Below, piece after piece: positions 7,428-11,375 of a DNA stretch of 11,375 nucleotides. The translations under genes were made by a program, and so were the position numbers. The notes under the pieces are model-generated. The model searched no databases and had not been told where the DNA came from. It was given only the letters and a program-made list of their open reading frames with translations. How positions within the stretch are numbered: the first letter of the stretch is position 1; every line of letters begins with the position of its first letter. The DNA is taken from contig CALDFS010000201.1 in assembly GCA_937942105.1 (NCBI GenBank), positions 1 through 11,375 of the forward strand, in the 5' to 3' direction. The stretch is from an uncultured Ruminococcus sp. Lineage in GTDB: Bacteria; Bacillota; Clostridia; Oscillospirales; Ruminococcaceae.

Positions 7428-8166
7428 CCATATCGTCCATACCCGTGCTTTTCTCAATATTATAGCCGAACCTGAGCAGCCATGCGCCATATGCAGCTGA
7501 AACAACGCACATTACCACGGCGACGATTATATCGAACATCCTTGAACGCTGAACGGCGAAGATGCTCAGAACATTTATGGTGGCGTGTGCTATAATGCAC
7601 GGCAGCAGGCTCTTGCCCTTATAGAATATGACCGCAAACAGGAAGCCTATTGCTATGGCATAGCACATCTGAAGGCAGGTGGATATAAAATCCGCCCCTC
7701 GTATCAGGTTAACAATATGACCTATGCCGAATGTGATGCTGGTGATTACAAACGCGCGTATCACATTGCTTTTGCCGATTGCCTTGAAAAGCAGTCCGCG
7801 GAAGATGATTTCTTCAATAAAGCCAACGCATATCATGCTGATAACGTGCAGTATAGTCTCGCCGACCGAAACATTCATTTTAACGCCGTTCCAAAGGTTA
7901 GTGGTCATAATCACGGCAAGCGGTATAAAGAACAGATAGTTTTTGGGGCTGCCCTTGAAGCGGCACAGACCGTATTTCTCCATCAGCTTGTTTCTTCTTA
8001 TCCAGATGTAAAGAATCAGCGAAAGCAGTATTCCCACCGGCACGGTTATTATCTTATAGATACCCAGCGATTCCGAAACACTGTCCGCCACGCTGAACAG
8101 CACAACGTAGGCAGCTATCCATATCAGTGAAAACGTCACCTCGTATTTTTCGTATAATTTTCTCAT
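7417..8166 (-). CDS. CPBP-family intramembrane metalloprotease
   Basis: The 249-residue, strongly hydrophobic protein has several predicted membrane helices and all CPBP (Abi/CAAX protease-like) motifs. These are the Glu-Glu pair 118-119 with Arg123 (FIEEIIFRG), His150 (FGIGH) and His194 with Asn198 (HATIN), which together would form the metal-dependent active site within the membrane. Bacterial relatives are linked to bacteriocin immunity, peptide maturation or membrane protein turnover, but most, including this one, have no assigned substrate. It starts 28 nt after the stop of the TetR gene with an AAAGGTAGGG site upstream, so the two form an operon under TetR control. No bacteriocin or prenylated-protein gene is adjacent. 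The gene ends inside a small hairpin. Family assignment is firm; function is open. Confidence 0.9.
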   Translation of the reverse strand: MRKLYEKYEVTFSLIWIAAYVVLFSVADSVSESLGIYKIITVPVGILLSLILYIWIRRNKLMEKYGLCRFKGSPKNYLFFIPLAVIMTTNLWNGVKMNVSVGETILHVISMICVGFIEEIIFRGLLFKAIGKSNVIRAFVITSITFGIGHIVNLIRGADFISTCLQMCYAIAIGFLFAVIFYKGKSLLPCIIAHATINVLSIFAVQRSRMFDIIVAVVMCVVSAAYGAWLLRFGYNIEKSTGMDDMGSE

Positions 8167-8194
8167 TGTTTCCCTACCTTTCGCATAAACAAAT

Positions 8195-8791
8195 TCAAAT
8201 TGCCGACCGAATGCGGCTGCCTTCGGTCTTCCCCTCGTGCAGTGCCAGTATCGCTCCGCGATAGACCCGCTTCAAATGCTTTGCCGCAGCTCTTTCGTCA
8301 TACTTAAAATTATTGTTGACGATAATGCTTGCGTACCCATGAACGAACATGGCAAGCGTTATGAATACCTCTTTAGTCTGCTTTGCGTCCAGTCCCATAG
8401 CGCTTTGCATTGCCAGAATAACAGGACTTAGCTCCTCAGAATCCACCATTTCAGGCAGACTGTTCTGTGTGGCATAACCCGACTGAAACAGGAACCTGAA
8501 CAGGTTAGGCTCCTCCACCGAAAAGCGGATATAATTCAGCCCTATTCCGAGCATAATATTCCGGCTCTGGGCAATATTCATCAGATATTCGGTGTGATAC
8601 CTGCCTGCCTTTTCATAGACCGCTCTTTTCAGGTCCTCGATTTTCGCGAAATGATACATCACCGGCTGTGTTGAACAGCACAGCCTTTTCGCAATCGCCC
8701 TCGCGTTGACGTTTGCTTCACCATCGGCTCTTATAGCTTCAAAAGCCGCATCTACTACCATCTCTTTTGTGATTTTCGCCCTCGGCGGCAT
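8195..8791 (-). CDS. TetR-family transcriptional regulator
   Basis: I start this at ATG 8791, giving 198 residues, because GAGGG (8800-8804) lies 8 nt upstream and the sequence then begins at the usual TetR position (PPRAKITKEMVVDAAFEAI). Extension to 8896 would translate through the promoter and operator. The helix-turn-helix is at about 27-47 (VNARAIAKRLCCSTQPVMYHF); the C-terminal two-thirds is a helical ligand-binding and dimerisation domain that gives no hint of ligand. The gene is transcribed with the downstream CPBP protease and carries palindromes over its own promoter, so autorepression is expected. It is divergent from the DNA glycosylase, whose promoter lies about 170 bp away, too far for obvious shared control. 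Confidence 0.9.
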   Translation of the reverse strand: MPPRAKITKEMVVDAAFEAIRADGEANVNARAIAKRLCCSTQPVMYHFAKIEDLKRAVYEKAGRYHTEYLMNIAQSRNIMLGIGLNYIRFSVEEPNLFRFLFQSGYATQNSLPEMVDSEELSPVILAMQSAMGLDAKQTKEVFITLAMFVHGYASIIVNNNFKYDERAAAKHLKRVYRGAILALHEGKTEGSRIRSAI

Positions 8792-8809
8792 GGATTGATC
8801 CCTCTTTTT

Positions 8810-8831
8810 TATAACGTTTGTTATATAACAA
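8810..8831. promoter_or_regulatory. Probable TetR operator, overlapping dyads
   Basis: TATAAC-GTTT-GTTATA (8810-8825) overlaps a perfect 14-bp palindrome TTGTTATATAACAA (8818-8831). The repeated half-site GTTATA lies on the predicted transcription start of the TetR promoter (about 8827), the position expected for autorepression. Confidence 0.75.
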
Positions 8832-8833
8832 TA

Positions 8834-8862
8834 ATTATATATCAAGCTGCTTGATTTGTCAA
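8834..8862 (-). promoter_or_regulatory. Sigma-A promoter of the TetR-CPBP operon, with a palindrome in its spacer
   Basis: On the minus strand TTGACA (8862-8857), a 17-bp spacer and TATAAT (8839-8834) give a consensus promoter. The spacer is almost entirely a 15-bp palindrome, ATCAAGC-T-GCTTGAT (8841-8855), with a sequence unlike the GTTATA dyads just downstream. Confidence 0.88.
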
Positions 8863-8922
8863 GGGATTTAAGAATGGTTTGGCGGGGTAATTGCAAAATA
8901 TTTTAAAGGCGTAAATTCTCAA

Positions 8923-8959
8923 AGTAGCCTCCACAATGGAAATTATGATGGAAGTTACT
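8923..8959. other. Long-armed hairpin in the divergent intergenic region
   Basis: AGTAGCCTCCA (8923-8933) can pair with TGGAAGTTACT (8949-8959) over 11 positions, including two wobble pairs if the plus strand is transcribed, around a 15-nt loop. No T tract follows, and no gene lies between 8792 and 9174. The rest of that stretch holds the TetR promoter, a CCGCC-CGCA-GGCGG hairpin (9009-9022) and the glycosylase promoter. Function unknown. Confidence 0.35.
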
Positions 8960-9029
8960 CTAAGAATACTTTTAAATTCCAAGCCAAAGGCGAGTATCGA
9001 CTGAGCCACCGCCCGCAGGCGGCTTGACC

Positions 9030-9058
9030 TTGATTCTTTGCCAAAAACGTGCTATAAT
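9030..9058 (+). promoter_or_regulatory. Extended -10 promoter of the DNA glycosylase gene
   Basis: TTGATT (9030-9035), 17 bp, then TGCTATAAT (9050-9058) with a consensus -10 and an extended TG. The transcript would begin near 9065, leaving a leader of about 110 nt that contains a TTGTC...GACAA hairpin (9100-9126) and a copy of the short repeat. Confidence 0.75.
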
Positions 9059-9128
9059 ATGCTATCGACGAAAAACCGAAGAAAAGAATACTTTCGAGCT
9101 TGTCGCCGTCGGCAATTTTGTGACAACA

Positions 9129-9150
9129 TATTTAACGAAAATCAGTATTA
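9129..9150 (+). repeat. Copy 3 of the short repeat (TATTTAACGAAAATCAGTAT)
   Basis: This stretch matches 10702-10722 except for a one-base length difference after TTTAACG, and its second half (ACGAAAATCAGTATTA) matches 5494-5509 with one mismatch. It lies in the leader of the glycosylase gene, just before its ribosome binding site. Confidence 0.5.
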
Positions 9151-9174
9151 CGCCCACAAAAAAGGAGCATCACC

Positions 9175-9681
9175 ATGCCCGAATACGTTCACATAATCCA
9201 CCCATTCGCCCCGCTGTATGACAGCCATTCTAAAATACTTATCTTAGGCAGTCTGCCGTCGGTAAAATCAAGGGAGCAGGGCTTCTTTTACGGTCATCCA
9301 CAGAACCGCTATTGGCGGATGATTGCTGCGATATTTGGCGAAACCGTCCCGCAGACCATTGAAGAAAAGAAAACCTTGGCGCTGAATCACCATATAGCCA
9401 TGTGGGACGCCATATACAGCTGCGACATCATCGGCTCGGGGGACTCAAGTATTAAAAACGTTGTTCCGACCGATCTGGCGGCGATTATCCGCGATTGTGA
9501 TATCAAGCATATTTTCTGCAACGGTAAAACCTCGGGTATGATATATTATAAATATCATCAGCCTTTGCTCGGAATCGAAGCGACCGTTTTGCCCTCAACA
9601 AGCCCCGCAAATGCCGCTTGGAGCTTTGACAGACTGCTTGGGGTCTGGAAGGCAGAGCTGGGGAAGTTCATTACCGTGTAA
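9175..9681 (+). CDS. Hypoxanthine-DNA glycosylase of the uracil-DNA glycosylase superfamily
   Basis: The 168-residue protein matches the short hypoxanthine/deoxyinosine glycosylase branch (family 6) of the uracil-DNA glycosylase superfamily. These enzymes remove deaminated bases, chiefly hypoxanthine from deoxyinosine, to start base excision repair. Visible motifs are the active-site loop LGSLPSVKS (24-32), GHPQNRYW (40-47) with Asn44, the central SCDIIGSGDSSI (82-93), and the DNA-intercalation-type loop LPSTSPANA (139-147). Length and order fit the family. ATG 9175 follows AAAGGAG (9161-9167) at 7 nt. It is a single-gene unit with its own promoter and ends just before a hairpin. Substrate preference cannot be read from sequence; uracil activity is possible but less likely. 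Confidence 0.85.
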   Translation: MPEYVHIIHPFAPLYDSHSKILILGSLPSVKSREQGFFYGHPQNRYWRMIAAIFGETVPQTIEEKKTLALNHHIAMWDAIYSCDIIGSGDSSIKNVVPTDLAAIIRDCDIKHIFCNGKTSGMIYYKYHQPLLGIEATVLPSTSPANAAWSFDRLLGVWKAELGKFITV

Positions 9682-9706
9682 AAGAAGATGTAAATCATAA
9701 ATTAAC

Positions 9707-9742
9707 CAGCGCCTGCCGAAAAATCATCTTCGGCAGGCGCTG
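9707..9742. terminator. Strong hairpin, probable bidirectional terminator
   Basis: CAGCGCCTGCCGAA (9707-9720) and TTCGGCAGGCGCTG (9729-9742) make a perfect 14-bp GC-rich stem with an 8-nt loop. The T tracts on either side are weak. It lies 25 bp after the glycosylase stop and 16 bp after the stop of the convergent minus-strand remnant, the expected place for a shared terminator. Confidence 0.7.
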
Positions 9743-9758
9743 ACTTTGCACTATAAAA

Positions 9759-9848
9759 TTACTTTTCCAAAGCAATATCGCCAAGATATTTAAGGCTTGG
9801 CTTAGGAGCGCGCTTCTGACCGTTTTTGCGGTCAACCGCGATAAGCCC
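9759..9848 (-). pseudogene. Possible C-terminal remnant of a family 1 glycoside hydrolase
   Basis: The last 29 codons before a stop (residues GLIAVDRKNGQKRAPKPSLK and then YLGDIALEK) resemble the extreme C-terminus of family 1 glycoside hydrolases, which commonly end in a G(L/F)I.VD....KR.PK.S pattern. Upstream in this frame the sequence (up to a possible start at 10007) does not look like the family, and there is no catalytic (beta/alpha)8 barrel in the window. The fragment ends just before a good hairpin terminator, as a true gene 3' end would. I infer the decayed tail of a beta-glucosidase or 6-phospho-beta-glucosidase, recognised from memory of the family only. The remaining stretch 9849-10039 contains minus-strand ORFs but nothing I can identify as a gene. 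Confidence 0.35.
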
Positions 9849-9956
9849 ATGATAGAATAGGAGAGGATACGGTCTTGAAAAACTATCCCTCTGCTGCCCG
9901 AAATGCAAACAGGAACGCTGATTTCTATATGTACATATACGCCGCCGTGCATGGGT

Positions 9957-9966
9957 AATACTGATT
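9957..9966 (-). repeat. Fifth occurrence of the ATCAGTATTA core
   Basis: The minus strand reads ATCAGTATTACCC here, close to ATCAGTATTACGCCC at 9141-9155. It lies in the unrecognised stretch upstream of the glycosidase remnant. A single 10-mer match is weak alone and is listed because of the pattern across the window. Confidence 0.35.
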
Positions 9967-10039
9967 CTGCGCAAAAGCATGAAAACAGGATAGAGCGGGT
10001 TTGCCATCCCCTTTGCAGTATATCGGTAAAGCCTGGCAT

Positions 10040-10522
10040 TCAGGCTTCTTCGTCCGAGCCGGAACCGCTGCCGCTCTCCTGCGTTTCGACATATGCCTTC
10101 AGATTGCCGAGAATAGTTTTCAGCGAGGCATAGAATTCCTCACGTTTTCCGTCAGCCATGTCGATACAGCATCCTGCGAGTGCGGCTTCTACCCTGTCAT
10201 TCAGGCGCCTTACGATTGCCTTGCCGTCCTCGGTGAGATTGTAGACGGTGCGGTAAGCCCTTTTGTTTTCTGGTATCTTGCGGACTATAAGCCCTCCGTT
10301 TTCAAGCTGGGAAAGAGCCCTTGAAACCGCCGCCTTATCCTCGCAGCAGAGCTTGGTCAGCTCGGATGGCGTTAACCCCTCGGGGTGCTTTCCAAGGTAA
10401 TATAGGCACATTGTGTGCTTGGCGTGAAGCCCGAGCTTGTTCATCTCTATCTCCTTGATTCTCTGCAAATATCTGTTCATTTCAACTATATACTCCGAAA
10501 ATGCCTCGAAAACTGATATCAT
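10040..10522 (-). CDS. MarR-family transcriptional regulator
   Basis: The 160-residue protein has the MarR layout: N-terminal dimerisation helices (about 5-30), a winged helix-turn-helix (about 48-98: GLTPSELTKLCCEDKAAVSRALSQLE, then the wing with NKRAYRTVYNLTEDG) and C-terminal helices. Two adjacent cysteines (59-60) precede the recognition helix and could be redox-active, which is speculative. The C-terminus ends in an unusual Gly-Ser-Glu tail (ESGSGSGSDEEA). GGAGG (10532-10536) is 9 nt before ATG. The gene has a consensus promoter overlapped by a large dyad, indicating autorepression. The next recognisable minus-strand sequence is a broken glycosidase tail, so its original operon partner may be lost. 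Confidence 0.9.
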   Translation of the reverse strand: MISVFEAFSEYIVEMNRYLQRIKEIEMNKLGLHAKHTMCLYYLGKHPEGLTPSELTKLCCEDKAAVSRALSQLENGGLIVRKIPENKRAYRTVYNLTEDGKAIVRRLNDRVEAALAGCCIDMADGKREEFYASLKTILGNLKAYVETQESGSGSGSDEEA

Positions 10523-10557
10523 TCTTTCCTGCCTCCGATTAAATGCGCTATGATTTT

Positions 10558-10613
10558 CTCAGTCCGAACATGCAAACGCAATGGTTAGGGCGTTTTATCT
10601 CTTTTCGGATGAG
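10558..10613 (-). promoter_or_regulatory. Foldable 5' leader of the MarR gene
   Basis: The predicted transcript from about 10638 has a leader of roughly 116 nt. It contains nested pairing: CTCA/TGAG (10558-10561 with 10610-10613), CCGAA/TTCGG (10564-10568 with 10604-10608) and an inner AAACGC/GCGTTT (10574-10579 with 10590-10595). It does not match a riboswitch class I recognise. It could be a regulatory leader or simply incidental structure. Confidence 0.4.
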
Positions 10614-10644
10614 ACTTGTGCGGGCAAATAGCTTGCAAGGATTA

Positions 10645-10679
10645 ATTATAGCAGGAAGATATTGACTTGTCAACATCTT
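10645..10679 (-). promoter_or_regulatory. MarR-gene promoter with overlapping dyad operator
   Basis: On the minus strand TTGACA (10673-10668), 17 bp, then TGCTATAAT with TATAAT at 10650-10645. A 24-bp dyad (10656-10679) covers the -35 box: outer arms AAGAT/ATCTT and inner arms TTGAC/GTCAA with a 2-bp centre, 10 of 12 positions symmetric. This is a typical MarR site. The same dyad provides TTGACT on the plus strand (10662-10667), followed after 16 bp by TATGCA, a weak possible promoter for the divergent ORF. Confidence 0.85.
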
Positions 10680-10701
10680 TTTTTATGCATGAGCTGTCTG
10701 A

Positions 10702-10722
10702 TATTTAACGTGAAATCAGTAT
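10702..10722 (+). repeat. Copy 4 of the short repeat (TTTAACGTGAAATCAGTAT)
   Basis: The sequence matches 9129-9149 apart from TG for A after TTTAACG, and its first part matches the minus strand at 5404-5420. It ends at the very beginning of the 94-residue ORF, whose reading frame stays open only back to about 10714, inside the repeat. Confidence 0.5.
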
Positions 10723-10725
10723 CAG

Positions 10726-11010
10726 ATGTCAGCTGAGCACTTGCAGGGATGTGCAAGGGGCGAGCCAAACTACGAACAAATGTTTTACTCAGGAATCGAG
10801 CAGATGATAGCCAAGGGCAAGCTACAGTCGACTTTCAGAGAGTTTATTGAGAGGTTTGCGCCGAGCTTTCAGGGGCGACCGAAGTATGTTATGGACGATA
10901 TTGCTATCAGAGTTGAGGAGAGGTTGGGGTATACTATACAGACTAAGACCGTTGGAAATACCCCTATAAGGATTTCAAACGAAAGAGGCTTTAAAATTAT
11001 AAAGCTTTAA
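10726..11010 (+). CDS. Unrecognised 94-residue protein, possibly an N-terminally truncated fragment
   Basis: I do not recognise this protein. It looks like real coding sequence: mixed helical composition (residues 15-45, NYEQMFYSGIEQMIAKGKL...FIERFAPSF), then PKYVMDDIAIRVEERLGY, then a beta-like basic end (GNTPIRISNERGFKIIKL). There is no membrane segment or signal peptide. No ribosome binding site precedes ATG 10726, and the region just upstream is a copy of the short repeat, so the true start may be lost or may be an internal ATG such as 10780 (with a distant GGGGCGAG). It diverges from the MarR gene and its possible promoter would overlap the MarR dyad. The stop lies 6 bp before the inverted-repeat element. 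Confidence 0.45.
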   Translation: MSAEHLQGCARGEPNYEQMFYSGIEQMIAKGKLQSTFREFIERFAPSFQGRPKYVMDDIAIRVEERLGYTIQTKTVGNTPIRISNERGFKIIKL

Positions 11011-11016
11011 TGTTTG

Positions 11017-11303
11017 AATGTACGATGTTGCCAAGAGAAAACTTCGTACAAATAGAACATTCGTACTTTAAAGAACTAAAATATAAAATAATAATACAGA
11101 AAAATATGCTGAAATAGGGAAAATATTTGCTATATAGAGCTTTAAAAGTTGGTTTCTATATATAGTGGTGAAAGAAGTCTATAATTATTAATAAATAACT
11201 GTATTGATTGATGATTTACTTAATATGTATAGTTTTACTTTTACACATTAAATCGCGAATGTTCTATTTGTACCATCTTTCTCCTCACTAAAGAACGTAC
11301 ATT
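11017..11303. repeat. AT-rich element bounded by nested inverted repeats
   Basis: A perfect 18-bp inverted repeat, GTACAAATAGAACATTCG (11046-11063) and its complement (11256-11273), encloses 192 bp of very AT-rich DNA with no ORF. An outer pair AATGTACG (11017-11024) and CGTACATT (11296-11303) shares almost the same centre (11160 against 11159.5), with partial complementarity between the two pairs, so the ends look like imperfect terminal repeats of about 47 bp. The interior has a possible promoter on the plus strand: TTGATT (11204-11209), 18 bp, TATAGT (11228-11233). Candidates are an invertible promoter segment or a MITE. No recombinase or transposase is visible. The stretch 11011-11375 contains no recognisable gene. 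Confidence 0.6.
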
Positions 11304-11329
11304 TTCACTGCAATAACGAACATTTCCCC

Positions 11330-11367
11330 GATTTTGCCCAGCCGGAACGTTCCAACCCCTCAAAATC
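11330..11367. other. 38-bp nested dyad at the window edge
   Basis: A perfect palindrome GGAACGTTCC (11344-11353) is centred within an outer pair GATTTTG (11330-11336) and CAAAATC (11361-11367), both centred on 11348.5. It may be an operator, a stem-loop or the end of another element. The gene it would serve lies outside the window. Confidence 0.45.
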
Positions 11368-11375
11368 CGTGGGAG

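Noticed and set aside
7585..8130. 181-codon plus-strand ORF inside the CPBP gene
   Set aside because: It is antisense to a gene with all family motifs, and its translation shows no domain pattern.
8792..8896. N-terminal extension of the TetR protein to 8896
   Set aside because: It would translate the promoter and operator; ATG 8791 has a proper ribosome site and begins at the usual family position.
9024..9058. TTGACC as -35 box for the glycosylase promoter
   Set aside because: The spacer to TATAAT would be 23 bp; TTGATT at 9030 gives 17 bp.
9695..10039. 114-codon minus-strand ORF as a genuine gene after the MarR gene
   Set aside because: It reads through the terminator hairpin at 9707-9742, and its translation has no recognisable domain.
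11043..11067. LexA/SOS box (GAAC-N4-GTTC) in the inverted repeat
   Set aside because: GAACATTCGTAC has a mismatch in the second half-site and no SOS gene is adjacent.
11017..11303. CRISPR array or replication-origin iterons
   Set aside because: The repeats are inverted pairs, not regularly spaced direct repeats, and there are no cas or replication genes.

Overview
The window looks like a chromosomal stretch from a low-to-moderate GC Gram-positive anaerobe of the class Clostridia, most likely a gut Ruminococcus-like (Oscillospiraceae) bacterium. The clues are strong GGAGG-type ribosome binding sites, nearly consensus sigma-A promoters (TTGACA, 17 bp, TATAAT), a BlaI/M56 pair, and multidomain hybrid histidine kinases of the kind common in that group. 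The taxonomic call is inference; no rRNA, tRNA or other lineage marker is present.

Layout: (1) 26-5381, a two-gene operon of paralogous hybrid histidine kinases. The first is cytosolic with a cysteine-rich/PAS input; the second is membrane-anchored with an extracellular sensor. Each ends in two receiver domains and neither carries an Hpt or DNA-binding output. A strong bidirectional terminator closes the operon. (2) 5518-6173 (minus), a BlaI-family repressor with a textbook tandem operator in its own promoter, followed by an M56/BlaR1-like gene cut down to its first two membrane helices. (3) 6352-7254 (plus), a 1-phosphofructokinase-type sugar kinase with its own promoter and terminator. (4) 7417-8791 (minus), a TetR regulator and a CPBP intramembrane protease in one autoregulated operon. 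(5) 9175-9681 (plus), a hypoxanthine/uracil-DNA-glycosylase-family repair enzyme. (6) 9759-10522 (minus), a probable remnant of a glycoside hydrolase C-terminus and a MarR regulator with a large dyad operator and a foldable leader. (7) 10726-11375, an unrecognised small ORF, then an AT-rich element bounded by nested, co-centred inverted repeats, and a second dyad at the window edge.

Three one-component regulators (BlaI, TetR, MarR) each have recognisable dyads over their own promoters, so this is a regulator-rich accessory-like region rather than one pathway. Two or three genes are broken or reduced (M56, the glycosidase tail, possibly the 94-aa ORF). Short related sequences (cores TTTAACG and ATCAGTATTA) recur in or near those places, which suggests a small interspersed repeat family.

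No CRISPR array, prophage module, transposase gene or clear defence system is visible. The least-explained signal is the inverted-repeat element at 11017-11303, which could be an invertible promoter or a MITE; neither can be decided from one sequence.
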